This document shows, in pieces, positions 1 through 9,480 of a DNA stretch of 47,888 bases. Position 1 is the stretch's first letter. The number at the start of each line of letters is the position of its first letter. Below the pieces are notes generated by a model, which was given only the letters and a program-made list of their open reading frames with translations, was not told the origin of the DNA and searched no databases. Source of the DNA: CAZJHX01 sp964545715 (GTDB taxonomy: Bacteria; Myxococcota_A; UBA9042; GCA-2863065). The stretch covers positions 1-47,888 of the forward strand of contig CAZJHX010000082.1 in assembly GCA_964545715.1 (NCBI GenBank), given 5' to 3'. Both the position numbers and the translations under genes were made by a program.

Positions 1-37
1 GTCCTCGCCGACGTCCTCCTCCTCCTACTCGTCATAG

Positions 38-3000
38 TGGTCGTACTCCTCCGTCACGTCCGCCTCGGCCTACACTACCGACACCGGCGACACGACCGAC
101 ACCGGCGACACCGGGGACACCGGGGACACCGGGGACACCGGAGACACCGGCGGAACGGACGACACCGGGACAGCCGACACCGGCGACACCGGCGAACCTG
201 AGCCGGGCGACCAGTGCGAGACCGCCATCGGCGTCGACGTCTCGTCGCTGCCGTGGGAGACGTCCGGCGACACCGCCAAATACGCCGCGGACTACTTCTA
301 TAGCGCGGGCGCGTGCCCGGGCGAGGAGACCAGCTGGGGCGAGGCCTCCAACGACGTGGCCTACGCGCTGACACCCACCGATGCCGGCGTCTACACCATC
401 ACGCTGCAGCCCGACTTCGACTCCAATCTGTACGTGGTGACCAACTGCGCGGACGTCGACGGCACCTGTCTGGGCGCCAACGAGGAGGTCGGCGGCACGG
501 CCACGGAGACGCTGAACCTGGCCCTGGAAGCCAACACCACCTACTACATCATCGTGGACGGGTACGGCACGGCCAGCAACGTGTCCGGCACCTACACGCT
601 GACCGTCAGCGATGTCTGTCAGCCCGCATGCGAGGGGGCCGTGTGCGGATCCGACGGCTGCGGCGGATCGTGTGGTGCGTGTGGTCCCAACGAGATCTGC
701 GCCGCGGGCGCGTGCGACGCCGTGAGCACCGAGTGCGCGGCCATCGAGACGGTCACGTGCGACACCACGCTCACCGGGCTCAGCAACCTGGGCGCCGGCG
801 CCACCAACGCCTTTGACAGCTATCCGTGCGACACCTTTGACGACGACTATTCGGGCGCGTTTGAGGTCGTGCACGAGTTTGTCAACGACACCGGCAGCGA
901 GGCGATCGTCACGGTGACGGGTATCGACGAGGGCGGCCTGGACGTGTTTGTGCTGAAAAACGCGGACGGCACCTGCACCAACAACGAGGAGACGTGCGTC
1001 GAGACCGACTTCTCGTCCGTGACCTTTGTAGCCGGCGCGGACGAGTCGTATTTCGTGGTCTGGGACTCCTCGTTGTTGACGTGGGAGAACACGGACTTCG
1101 GGTTTGAGGTGTCGTGCTGCGTGCCGTCTTGCCAGGACAAAGAGTGCGGCGACAACGGCTGTGGCGGCAACTGCGGCGAGTGCGAGTCGGGCTATTGCCA
1201 GGAGGGCAGCTGCATCGAGCTGGACGCCACCTGCTCGGCGGCAGCGGCGGTAGGCTGCGACGAGACGGTCTCGGGGATCTCCAACGGGATGGAGGGCGCC
1301 GTCGCGGCCTTTGAGAGCTACAGCTGCCAGACGTTTGGCTCGGACGACTACAGCAACGGCCCGGAGATCGTCTATGAGTTCACCTCGGAGATCGACCAGG
1401 TGGTCTTCATCACCGGCGCCGATGACGACGCGCTCGACGTGACGGTGCTCAAAGACGAGGGCGAGGGCTGCGCGGACTCCAACACGGCGTGCCTGGAGCA
1501 GGGCCTCAACAACGTGGCCATCAGCGCCGAGGCCGGCGAGACCTATTACATCGTGTGGGACTCGTCGTCGTCGTCGACGCCCATCGTGGCCGACTTCGGC
1601 TTCACCGTGACGTGCTGCGAGCCCACCGGGTGCGACGGCAGCTACTGTGGAGACGACGGCTGCGGCAACAACTGCGGCTGCGATGCGGGCGACGTCTGCA
1701 ACCCGGACACCGAGACGTGCGGCGCGGCCGCGGCGGGCGATGTGTGCGGCGCGGCGTTTGAGCTGGACAGCGTCAGCCTACCTACCACGGTAGAGGGGAC
1801 AACCGTCGGCGCCACCGATCAGTACGGCTACTCCGCCGGCAAGTGCCCGCCCGAGACCGGCGGCTGGGGCAGCAACGCGCCCGACGTGGCCTACGCCTTT
1901 ACGCCGGAGGAGACGGCGGAGTACCACCTGTCACTGACCAGCGAGCACGACGCCAACCTCTACATCGTGTCCGACTGCGACAACATCGACGGGTCGTGCC
2001 TGGGCGGGGACGAGGACATCGGCTCGGGCCTGACCGAGGACTTTGCGGTCACGCTGGAGGGCGGCGTTGTGTACTACATCATCGTGGACGGCTACGGCGC
2101 CGGGCAGGCGGGGACATACAGCCTGACCGTGGGTGAGCCGTGCTCGATCTCCTGCGACGGCAAGACCTGCGGCACCAACGGCTGCAGCGGCACATGCGGC
2201 ACCTGCGAGCTGGGTGAGAGCTGCGATGCCGGCACGTGCGTCGAGGTGGCAACCGAGTGCGCGGCGACAGCGGAGCTCACCTGCGGCGAGACGTTTGAGG
2301 GGGCGACCAACGTGGGCGAGGGCGCGTCGTTCGCGTTCAGCGGCTACACCTGCGAGCAGGCCTTCGGCACGGCGGACTATGAGGCCGGGACAGAGGCGAT
2401 CTTTACGCTGACCCCCAGCGAGGACGCGGTGATCACCATCAGCGGCGTGGAGTCCGGCGGGCTGGACGTCACCGTGCTGGAGGCCGACGAGACCGACGCG
2501 TGCGTAGACACCGAGGAGCTGTGCCTGGCCAACGACAACGGCGAGGTCACCTTTAGCGGGCAGGCCGGCCAGCCGTACTACGTGATCTGGGACGGGCCGG
2601 ACACCGAGAGCTTCGGCATCCAGGTGGACTGCTGCATCACGCAGGTCTGCGACAACGACGTCTGCGGCACCAACTGCGGGGAGCCGTGCGGGTGCGGCGA
2701 CGGCACCTTCTGCGACTTTGCGGGCGGCGTGTGCGGCGACGAGGGCGACAGCTGCGACGCGGCGCTCACCATCGTGCCGGGCGAAGAGGCCAATGGCAGC
2801 AACGAAGAGCTGTACGGCTTTACCGACAAGCTGACCGCGGCAGGCTGCCCGGGACCGGGTCCCGCAACCGGCGACGGTGACGGCCAGGCCGACGTGGTCT
2901 ACAGCCTGATCCCCGAGCAGGACGGCATCCACACCATCTCCATGCCCAACTACGTGTCATTTGCCGGGCCCAGCCTGGTGTACATCACGGGCGACTGCGC

Positions 3001-3154
3001 CGGCGGGTGCCTGGCGTACGCGGACTTCTTCAGCGACAGCCCAATCGAGGTCGCGCTGGTCGGGGGCACCGAGTACTTCATTGTGGTGGACAGCTATGGG
3101 CCGACTGAGCTTGGTGAGTTCACCTTGCTGGTGGAAGGGCCGGACGAGGAGTAG
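38..3154 (+). CDS. Modular secreted protein: alternating PPC-like and cysteine-rich domains (5' end unresolved)
   Basis: The frame is open from 38 after a TAG at 35-37. No ATG, GTG or TTG occurs in frame before GTG 356, which lies inside the first folded domain, so the true start is upstream or a frame error lies near the window edge. Order (residue 1 at base 38): DTG linker about 15-52; PPC-like beta-sandwich about 60-195; cysteine module; a second beta-domain type twice, separated by cysteine modules; PPC-like domain two; cysteine module; second-type domain again; cysteine module; final PPC-like domain to the end. PPC copies share DVAYAxTP and YYIIVDGYG. The five cysteine modules resemble CGxxGCGGxCGxC, as in secreted myxobacterial proteins. 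No C-terminal anchor is visible. Probably extracellular or surface-bound with an adhesive or binding role; no catalytic motif was seen. It converges on the E1 gene with a 6-base gap. Confidence 0.75.
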   Translation, partial: WSYSSVTSASAYTTDTGDTTDTGDTGDTGDTGDTGDTGGTDDTGTADTGDTGEPEPGDQCETAIGVDVSSLPWETSGDTAKYAADYFYSAGACPGEETSWGEASNDVAYALTPTDAGVYTITLQPDFDSNLYVVTNCADVDGTCLGANEEVGGTATETLNLALEANTTYYIIVDGYGTASNVSGTYTLTVSDVCQPACEGAVCGSDGCGGSCGACGPNEICAAGACDAVSTECAAIETVTCDTTLTGLSNLGAGATNAFDSYPCDTFDDDYSGAFEVVHEFVNDTGSEAIVTVTGIDEGGLDVFVLKNADGTCTNNEETCVETDFSSVTFVAGADESYFVVWDSSLLTWENTDFGFEVSCCVPSCQDKECGDNGCGGNCGECESGYCQEGSCIELDATCSAAAAVGCDETVSGISNGMEGAVAAFESYSCQTFGSDDYSNGPEIVYEFTSEIDQVVFITGADDDALDVTVLKDEGEGCADSNTACLEQGLNNVAISAEAGETYYIVWDSSSSSTPIVADFGFTVTCCEPTGCDGSYCGDDGCGNNCGCDAGDVCNPDTETCGAAAAGDVCGAAFELDSVSLPTTVEGTTVGATDQYGYSAGKCPPETGGWGSNAPDVAYAFTPEETAEYHLSLTSEHDANLYIVSDCDNIDGSCLGGDEDIGSGLTEDFAVTLEGGVVYYIIVDGYGAGQAGTYSLTVGEPCSISCDGKTCGTNGCSGTCGTCELGESCDAGTCVEVATECAATAELTCGETFEGATNVGEGASFAFSGYTCEQAFGTADYEAGTEAIFTLTPSEDAVITISGVESGGLDVTVLEADETDACVDTEELCLANDNGEVTFSGQAGQPYYVIWDGPDTESFGIQVDCCITQVCDNDVCGTNCGEPCGCGDGTFCDFAGGVCGDEGDSCDAALTIVPGEEANGSNEELYGFTDKLTAAGCPGPGPATGDGDGQADVVYSLIPEQDGIHTISMPNYVSFAGPSLVYITGDCAGGCLAYADFFSDSPIEVALVGGTEYFIVVDSYGPTELGEFTLLVEGPDEE
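80..193 (+). repeat. Tandem 9-base repeat encoding Asp-Thr-Gly
   Basis: Near-identical gacaccggn units encode a (DTG)n run with a few insertions. Acidic low-complexity linkers of this kind usually follow the signal peptide or lipobox in secreted myxobacterial proteins. Such repeats are prone to slippage and assembly error, which bears on the frame break just upstream. Confidence 0.8.
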
Positions 3155-3160
3155 GACGGC

Positions 3161-5395
3161 TCAGGTACGGCGGCGCGTCGGGGCGTACTGCACCCACGCG
3201 TTGTCGTTTTCGGCAAAGCCGGTGGTCGGGCGCCGATGAACCTCGCGCGCCGCGTCCGCGATGCGCTCCACGCTGAGGATCGTGTGGTCTTCCAGCTCTT
3301 TGGCCTGGCCTACCGCTGGGACATTGCGCATGCCGACGCAGAGCGAGGCCACGCCGTCCAGCTGCTCGTGCACCGTGGCCTGGATCTCGCGGCCAAAGCC
3401 GCCGAAGGGGCGGTCCTGGTGGGCGACCAACAGGCGGCCGGTCTTGCGAACAGACGCCAGCACCATGTCGCGATCCCAGGGGCTCAGCGTGCGCAAATCG
3501 ATGACCTCGGCGTCGATTCCGTCGTCGGCCAGCTTCTTGGCCGCGTCCTCTGCCAGCAAAGCTGCGCTCGCCCAGGCGACGATCGTGAGGTCACCGCCCG
3601 TGCGGCGGACCGCGGCCTTGCCAAACGGGATGCGGTAATCCTCGATGGCGGTCAGATCGTCGCGGTTCAGCAGCGACTCACCGCTGGCGCGCCTGGTCTT
3701 CCGTAGACCGGCCGCGTCGGGCTCTCCCGGCAGCTGCGGACCGACGGCGCGACGGTACAAGCTCTTGGGCTCCAAAAAGAGCACTGGGCCGGGGTACTCG
3801 GCGGCCGTGCGCAGCAGCCCGTACGCGTCATAGCCCGTGCAGATCGCGATGATCACCCAGCCCGGCACCGGCGTGAAGAAGCCGTCCACGCTCATGGAGT
3901 GGTAGATGGCGCCGCCCGCCACCGGACCGACCGGCGTGCGCAGCGTGACGTTGAGCGGCATGCGACCGCCGCTGCCCCAGTAGATGTTGCCGCCGTGCAC
4001 GAGCCAGTGCAGGCAGTTGAGGGCGTAGTCGCCGAACTGGATCTCCGGCATGACGCACAGCTGCTGATGATGCGCCGCGCCGATGGCCGTGCCCAGAATC
4101 ATGGGCTCGTTGATCGGCGCGTTGACCACGTGCTTGGGGTGGCGCTGGGCCAGACCGCGCGTGACCTTGAAGACCCCGCCCTTGTCGCCGCCGATGTCCT
4201 GGCCCCACGCCAGCATGTTGCCCTGGTCGGCGATGCGGTGCAGGCATAGGTTCAGCGCCTCGTTGATCTGAACGGCCGTCGTGCCCTCGGCGGGCGGATC
4301 GTCGATCGCCGGCAGGGGAGGCAGGGTGAACTCGAACTCGTCCCCCGGCACAGGCGCCGGCTCTGCGCGCACCGTCTCCAAGGTCGCGCGCATCTGCTCG
4401 ACCTCGGCCTTCATCAGCGCGCCCAGGTGGTGGTCGTCGAAGTAGTCCAGCTGCTTAGGCCTGGACTTGCGCCGAAACGCGGCCCCCGCCTTGATGAGCT
4501 TCTTGCCGACCAGCTTCTCGCCCAACGAGAGAATCGGATCGGTGACGTCGTAGCGAAAGATGGCGCCATCGCTGGACGAGTGGCCACGCAGCCGCGGAAC
4601 GTGCGCGTGAAGCAGGCACGTGCGGCCGTTCTCGCGCACCCATCGCAGCGCCTCTAACGTGCGCTCAAAGGTGTCGTCCAGGTCGCCGCCGTCGCACTCC
4701 AGATGGTGCGCGTTGAAGGCGGCGGCATACGAGCGGTAGTCCTTGACCCCACGGCCCTCGTCGGGCGTCACGCTGATCGCGATCTCGTTGTCGGTGACGA
4801 TCACCAGCATCGGCAGCTGCCAGACCCCGGCGGCGGTAAAGCACTCGTGAAAGTCGCTGGTCGAGGTCGTACCGTCGCCGCAAACCGCCACGGTCACGCC
4901 CGGCTGCCCCATCACCTGCTGACCGCGCGCGTAGCCGGCGGCCTTGCCCAGGTTCATGCCCAGCGGACTCTGCGCCGGCATCAGGCCGCGCTCGGGATCG
5001 GCCACGTGCATCACCATCTGGCGCCCGGCCGTCATCGGATCGGTGGCGCGACTCAGCGCCTGGCGAAAATAGTCCCCGGTGAAGTCGTCGTTGCCACGCA
5101 GCTGCGACAACATGGCCGCCAGCGCGTCACTGCGATAATGCGGAAAGAGCGCGCACGTCCAACCGTCGGTGTCGTCGCCCAGCACCTCGCGGTCGAAGTG
5201 GTGCATGGCCAGCGCGGTCGCAGTGCCGTGAACCTCTTCGCCGGGCCCCCCAATCCAGAAGCGCACGGTGCCCTTGCGCATCTCGGTGAGGCATTGCGTG
5301 ATCGTCGCACGAACGCGCAGCCCGACCTTATATGCATGAATCCGCTCGGCATCGGACAGGGTATCCGGCGCCGGTTTCGCCGCCTTTCGGGCCAC
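3161..5395 (-). CDS. Fused alpha-beta E1 subunit of a 2-oxoacid (branched-chain type) dehydrogenase
   Basis: Predicted thiamine-diphosphate-dependent E1 component decarboxylating 2-oxoacids and passing the acyl group to lipoylated E2. Residues about 1-340 are the alpha half: the ThDP motif begins GDGTTSTSDF at 173 and closes at Asn203. Residues about 370-744 are the beta half, with GQDIGGDKGGVF, NAPINEPMILG and LFLEPKSLYR, closest to 2-oxoisovalerate dehydrogenase beta subunits. Alpha and beta are more often separate genes of about 350 residues each; here they form one 744-residue chain. Start is GTG at 5395, with GAGGAG about 7 bases upstream. E2 and E3 are not in the window, so substrate choice between branched-chain acids and pyruvate is inferred from motifs only. 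Confidence 0.88.
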   Translation of the reverse strand: MARKAAKPAPDTLSDAERIHAYKVGLRVRATITQCLTEMRKGTVRFWIGGPGEEVHGTATALAMHHFDREVLGDDTDGWTCALFPHYRSDALAAMLSQLRGNDDFTGDYFRQALSRATDPMTAGRQMVMHVADPERGLMPAQSPLGMNLGKAAGYARGQQVMGQPGVTVAVCGDGTTSTSDFHECFTAAGVWQLPMLVIVTDNEIAISVTPDEGRGVKDYRSYAAAFNAHHLECDGGDLDDTFERTLEALRWVRENGRTCLLHAHVPRLRGHSSSDGAIFRYDVTDPILSLGEKLVGKKLIKAGAAFRRKSRPKQLDYFDDHHLGALMKAEVEQMRATLETVRAEPAPVPGDEFEFTLPPLPAIDDPPAEGTTAVQINEALNLCLHRIADQGNMLAWGQDIGGDKGGVFKVTRGLAQRHPKHVVNAPINEPMILGTAIGAAHHQQLCVMPEIQFGDYALNCLHWLVHGGNIYWGSGGRMPLNVTLRTPVGPVAGGAIYHSMSVDGFFTPVPGWVIIAICTGYDAYGLLRTAAEYPGPVLFLEPKSLYRRAVGPQLPGEPDAAGLRKTRRASGESLLNRDDLTAIEDYRIPFGKAAVRRTGGDLTIVAWASAALLAEDAAKKLADDGIDAEVIDLRTLSPWDRDMVLASVRKTGRLLVAHQDRPFGGFGREIQATVHEQLDGVASLCVGMRNVPAVGQAKELEDHTILSVERIADAAREVHRRPTTGFAENDNAWVQYAPTRRRT

Positions 5396-5432
5396 TAATG
5401 GTCTCCTCGTAGCATCCTCAGAGTTCGCGCTT

Positions 5433-5461
5433 TATATATAGATGATGACCCGTTCGAGCAA
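5433..5461 (-). promoter_or_regulatory. Candidate sigma70-type promoter for the E1 gene
   Basis: On the minus strand, TTGCTC (5461-5456) is followed after 17 bases by TATATA (5438-5433). Initiation near 5426 would give a leader of about 30 bases containing the GAGGAG ribosome site of the E1 gene. The AT block stands out in GC-rich DNA. It also lies directly in front of the helicase start on the other strand. Inference from consensus only. Confidence 0.4.
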
Positions 5462-7856
5462 CCTGCGATCACGGCCGGATTTGCCGATCGATGCCGTCCT
5501 GGACGACGTCAAAGCAGCCGTGCGCGCCACTGGATCGGTTGTCATCGTGGCGCCGCCGGGCGCGGGAAAAACCACGCGTGTTCCTCAGGCGCTGCTGGAG
5601 GTCTTCGACACGGGCCGGATCCTGGTGTTGGAGCCTCGCCGGCTGGCTGCCCGGCTGGCGGCAGAGTACACGGCGTCGGAGTGCGGCGGCGCGGTCGGCG
5701 ATCAGGTCGGCTACTCCGTGCGCTTCGACGAGCGCTGCGGACCTCAAACCCGCGTCGTGTTCATGACGACCGGCGTGCTGCTGCGCATGCTGCCGTCCGA
5801 TCCACAGCTGCGCGGCGTGGCGTGCGTGGTCTTTGACGAGTTTCACGAGCGGCATCTGGCGGACGACGCGGTACTGGCCCACGTGGCGGCCCTGCCCGTG
5901 GCCAAGGTCGTGATGTCCGCCACGCTGAACCCCAAGCCGGTCGCCGGGCTGCTGGACGACGCCCCGGTCGTGCACTCCGAGGGGCGCCGCTTTCCGGTCG
6001 ACATCTCGTATCTCAAGCGCCCCGACAGCCGGCAGCTGCCCGTCATGGTGGCCGCCGCCCTGCGCAATGCGCCACCGGACGGGGACGTGCTCGTGTTTCT
6101 GCCGTCGGTGCGCGCCATCGAGCGCTGCACGAGCGCCTGCGCCGACATCGCCGCCGCCACAGGCTTGGAGCTCATCGCGCTGCACGCCTCGCTGGGACCC
6201 GACGCGATCCGCCAGGCGCTGAAGCCCCGCGACGCGCGCAAGGTGCTGCTGGCGACCAACATCGCTGAGTCCAGCGTCACGTTTGACGGCGTGCGCGGCG
6301 TGATCGACTCCGGCCTGCACAAGCTTGCCCAAAGCTCGCCCTGGACCGGGCTGTCGACCCTGGCCGAGGTCCCGATCCCGCGGGACTCCGCCGATCAGCG
6401 CGCCGGTCGCGCGGGACGAACCGCCCCGGGGTGGTGCGCCCGCCTGTACACCGAGGCCGACTACCGAGGTCGCGACGCCAGCACGCTGCCGGAGGTCCGC
6501 CGCGTCGACTTTGCGCCCATCGTGCTCATGCTGCTGGCGATGGGGCTGCAGCCCGACAAAATGCGCTGGCTGGACGCCCCCGAGGACGCGCGGCTTCGGT
6601 CGGCGCTGGACCTGCTAAGGGGGCTGGGCGCCATCACGCCCGACGACGCCTTGACCCCGCTTGGGCGCCGCATGCTTCGACTGCCGCTGCACCCCCGCCT
6701 GGCCCGCCTGGTCCTCAGCTGCGACGAGCAGGGCGCGCCCCGGATGGGCCGGCTGGCCGCCGCGCTGATCTCAGAGGGCGTCCGCCTGCCCGACGGCGCA
6801 GCCGATACCGACAACGACGTGCTGACCCTGATCGACGCCTTCGACCGCCGCCGCCTGGGCGGGATCGGACGGCGGGTGGCGGCGGTGGCCAAGCAGCTGA
6901 AGACCCCGCGCGGCAGCGGCTGGACTGCGGATGAGGCCGACGCGCTGGCAAGCGGCCTGCTGGCGGCGTTCTCCGACCGTGTGGCGCGCGGCTCGGGACC
7001 ACAGCAGCGCTTTGTGGACCTGATCGGCGGCGCGCGCGCACGGCTCGGCCCCGCGTGCGGCGTACGCGACCACAAGTGGCTGGTCGTGGTCAACGCGGGC
7101 GGCGGAGCCCAGCCGGTCGTGCGCCTGGCGTGCGCCATCGACCCCGAGCAGCTGTTGGAGCTGCCGGACGCGGACGAGGCGCTCACCGAGGCCATCGAAG
7201 TCCGCTGGGACTCCGACCGCGAGCGGGTTACGGCCGAGCGCATCCTGCGCTTCAGGGGGCTGCCGCTGGAGTCGTCCGCCATCGACGCGCGTGGGGTGCC
7301 CGAGGCGACCGAGCTGCTGCGCAAGCAGGTCCGCACAGCCGGGCTGGCGCGCTTCACCGACGCAAAAGCCCTGGCGCTGCACCGCGACCGGCGGCACGTC
7401 GCGCACGCCGAGGACGCCAGTCTGCCGGACCTGGATGACGACGCCATTCGGGCCACGCTGGACCGGCTGTGCGAGGGGTGCGTCAGCTTCAAAGAGCTGA
7501 AGGCGGCCGATCTCCTGGCCACCGTGCAGGCCCAGCTGACCTGGCCACAGCGCCAGCGTATGGAGAAGCTGGCGCCGCTGCGCATCACGCTGCCGTCCGG
7601 CCAGTGGGTCAAAGTGAAGTACGTGCACAACGGCCCGCCGCGCGTCTCGGCCCGGGTCCAGTTCTTTCTGGGCCTGGCCGACGGCCCTCGCCTGGGCGGC
7701 AAGCCCGTGCTGCTGGAGCTGCTTGCCCCCAACCAGCGCCCCGTGCAGCTCACGGACGACCTGGCCGGCTTCTGGAAACGCACGTGGCCACAGGTCCGCA
7801 AAGAGCTGCGGGGCCGCTATCCCAAGCACGACTGGCCCGAAGATCCGACGCGTTGA
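5442..7856 (+). CDS. hrpB: ATP-dependent RNA helicase HrpB (DEAH family)
   Basis: Superfamily 2 helicase with NTP-driven RNA remodelling as family activity; the cellular role of HrpB is poorly defined. Motifs in order: Walker A APPGAGKTT near residue 40, LEPRRLAARL, motif II DEFHER (the HrpB variant of DEAH), motif III SAT, TNIAESSVTF, and motif VI QRAGRAGRT. The C-terminal part, ending with a PVQLTDDLAGFW-type segment, is the HrpB-specific region. Length 804 matches the usual size of about 810. Two ATGs occur in tandem at 5442 and 5445. No Shine-Dalgarno site is visible and an AT-rich block abuts the start, so a leaderless or near-leaderless transcript is possible. Divergent from the E1 gene with 46 bases between. 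Confidence 0.93.
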   Translation: MMTRSSNLRSRPDLPIDAVLDDVKAAVRATGSVVIVAPPGAGKTTRVPQALLEVFDTGRILVLEPRRLAARLAAEYTASECGGAVGDQVGYSVRFDERCGPQTRVVFMTTGVLLRMLPSDPQLRGVACVVFDEFHERHLADDAVLAHVAALPVAKVVMSATLNPKPVAGLLDDAPVVHSEGRRFPVDISYLKRPDSRQLPVMVAAALRNAPPDGDVLVFLPSVRAIERCTSACADIAAATGLELIALHASLGPDAIRQALKPRDARKVLLATNIAESSVTFDGVRGVIDSGLHKLAQSSPWTGLSTLAEVPIPRDSADQRAGRAGRTAPGWCARLYTEADYRGRDASTLPEVRRVDFAPIVLMLLAMGLQPDKMRWLDAPEDARLRSALDLLRGLGAITPDDALTPLGRRMLRLPLHPRLARLVLSCDEQGAPRMGRLAAALISEGVRLPDGAADTDNDVLTLIDAFDRRRLGGIGRRVAAVAKQLKTPRGSGWTADEADALASGLLAAFSDRVARGSGPQQRFVDLIGGARARLGPACGVRDHKWLVVVNAGGGAQPVVRLACAIDPEQLLELPDADEALTEAIEVRWDSDRERVTAERILRFRGLPLESSAIDARGVPEATELLRKQVRTAGLARFTDAKALALHRDRRHVAHAEDASLPDLDDDAIRATLDRLCEGCVSFKELKAADLLATVQAQLTWPQRQRMEKLAPLRITLPSGQWVKVKYVHNGPPRVSARVQFFLGLADGPRLGGKPVLLELLAPNQRPVQLTDDLAGFWKRTWPQVRKELRGRYPKHDWPEDPTR

Positions 7857-7886
7857 CAGGGGTTTAGCCACCTGATACCCCGGTTT

Positions 7887-7902
7887 CCTCTGTCATGAGA
7901 GG
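7887..7902 (+). promoter_or_regulatory. Small hairpin covering the ribosome site of the symporter gene
   Basis: CCTCT (7887-7891) pairs with AGAGG (7898-7902) across a six-base loop. The right arm is part of the purine run that serves as Shine-Dalgarno for the TTG start at 7912. The stem is only five base pairs, so regulation is a suggestion. Confidence 0.25.
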
Positions 7903-7911
7903 GGGTTGTCG

Positions 7912-9480
7912 TTGCGTTCCAAACTAGTGTCCGCGGTACTCGTACTTGGCATCGCTTTCGCGCCGTGCACCGCGTGGGCTGAAGAGGAAAAGAAAGAGGC
8001 TGAGGCCAAAGAGCTGACGACCGAGCAGCAGGTCGACAAGTTCTTTGGCGAGATGGTCGGCCACGTCGCCACCGTCTTCTTCTGGGACGCGATCTTCTGG
8101 GACGACGAGAAGACCGGCAAAAACCTGCCGTTTGTCGTGCTGTGGCTGGTCTTCGGCGCCGTCTTCTTCACGATCCGCATGTCGTTTGTGAACTTCAGGC
8201 TGTTCAGACACGCGATAGATGTGGTGCGCGGCAGATACGACAACCCCGACGACGAGGGTGAGGTCACGCACTTCCAGGCCCTGTCGGCGGCGCTGTCGGC
8301 GACCGTCGGGCTTGGAAACATCGCCGGTGTGGCCATCGCGGTCTCGGTCGGCGGCCCGGGCGCCACCTTCTGGATGATCATCGCCGGCCTGCTGGGCATG
8401 GCCTCCAAGTTCACCGAGTGCACGCTGGGTCAGAAATACCGCGAGGTGCGCCCCAACGGGCAGATCATGGGCGGCGCCATGTACTACCTGTCCAAGGGCC
8501 TGGCCGAGAAGGGCGCCGCCATGGGCGGGCTGGGCAAGGTGCTGGCCGTCAGCTTCGCGCTGCTGTGCGTCGGCGGGTCGCTGGGCGGCGGCAACGCGTT
8601 CCAGGTCAACCAATCGCTGGGTGTGGTCGCCGGGCAGTGGAGCTTCTTTGCGGACCACCGCTGGGTCTACGGGCTCATCATGGCCGTGCTCGTCGGCATC
8701 GTCATCATCGGCGGCATCCAGTCCATCGCCACCGCCGCCAGCCGCATCGTGCCGACCATGTGCACCATCTACGTGCTGGCGTGCCTCTACATCATCCTTG
8801 GCAACGCCACCGAGGTGCCGGCCGCGTTCGGCGCCATCATCTCGGGCGCGTTCACCCCGGCGGCCGGGCTGGGCGGCTTCATCGGAGTCCTTGTTCAAGG
8901 CTTCAAGCGCGCCGCCTTCTCCAACGAGGCGGGCATCGGCTCCGCCGCCATCGCGCACTCCGCCGCCAAGACCGAGTACCCCGTCCGTGAGGGCGTCGTC
9001 TCGCTGCTGGAGCCCTTCATCGACACCGTCGTCGTGTGCACCATGACCGCGCTCGTCATCGTGATCAGCGGCGCCTACAACAACCCCGAATACGCCTCGA
9101 TGATCGCCGGCAACGAGGGCGCAGCGCTCACATCGGCGGCCATGTCGGAGTCCATCTCCTGGTTCCCGTACATCCTGGCCATCGCGGCCTTCCTGTTCGC
9201 CTACTCCACGATGATCTCCTGGTCCTACTATGGCGAGCGCTGCTGGTCGTGGATGTTCGGCGACAAGGCCGGCATGACCTACAAGGTGCTGTTTCTGGTC
9301 TTCGTGTTCCTCGGCTCCATCGTGACGTCCACCAACGTGCTGGACCTCAGCGACCTGATGGTCCTCGGCATGGCGTTTCCCAACATCCTGGGCCTGCTGA
9401 TTCTCAGCGGCGGCGTCCGCAAGGACCTGGACGCCTACGAGCAGAAACTGAATGCCGGTGAGTTCAAAGTCTACAAGTAA
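7912..9480 (+). CDS. Alanine/glycine:cation symporter family (AGCS) protein
   Basis: Predicted inner-membrane Na+-coupled uptake of alanine or glycine. Family signatures include LSATVGLGNIAGVAIAVSVGG, a region with GGAMYYLSKGL, and SNEAGIGSAAIAHSAA; multiple hydrophobic helices follow to the C-terminus. The N-terminus carries a cleavable-looking signal (hydrophobic stretch ending CTAWA) and a charged EEEKKEAEAKE segment before the core, more elaborate than in typical AGCS proteins. TTG 7912 is preferred over in-frame TTG 7906 because AGGGGG at 7900-7905 abuts 7906 but lies six bases from 7912. The next gene overlaps its 3' end by about 29 bases, indicating co-transcription. Exact substrate cannot be told from sequence. 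Confidence 0.87.
   Translation: MRSKLVSAVLVLGIAFAPCTAWAEEEKKEAEAKELTTEQQVDKFFGEMVGHVATVFFWDAIFWDDEKTGKNLPFVVLWLVFGAVFFTIRMSFVNFRLFRHAIDVVRGRYDNPDDEGEVTHFQALSAALSATVGLGNIAGVAIAVSVGGPGATFWMIIAGLLGMASKFTECTLGQKYREVRPNGQIMGGAMYYLSKGLAEKGAAMGGLGKVLAVSFALLCVGGSLGGGNAFQVNQSLGVVAGQWSFFADHRWVYGLIMAVLVGIVIIGGIQSIATAASRIVPTMCTIYVLACLYIILGNATEVPAAFGAIISGAFTPAAGLGGFIGVLVQGFKRAAFSNEAGIGSAAIAHSAAKTEYPVREGVVSLLEPFIDTVVVCTMTALVIVISGAYNNPEYASMIAGNEGAALTSAAMSESISWFPYILAIAAFLFAYSTMISWSYYGERCWSWMFGDKAGMTYKVLFLVFVFLGSIVTSTNVLDLSDLMVLGMAFPNILGLLILSGGVRKDLDAYEQKLNAGEFKVYK

Noticed and set aside
80..193. DTG repeats considered as a CRISPR or other DNA repeat array
   Set aside because: 9-base units in frame with a coding linker, no spacers.
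7859..7881. GGGGT/ACCCC stem after hrpB as intrinsic terminator
   Set aside because: Five-pair stem, 13-base loop, no U-tract.
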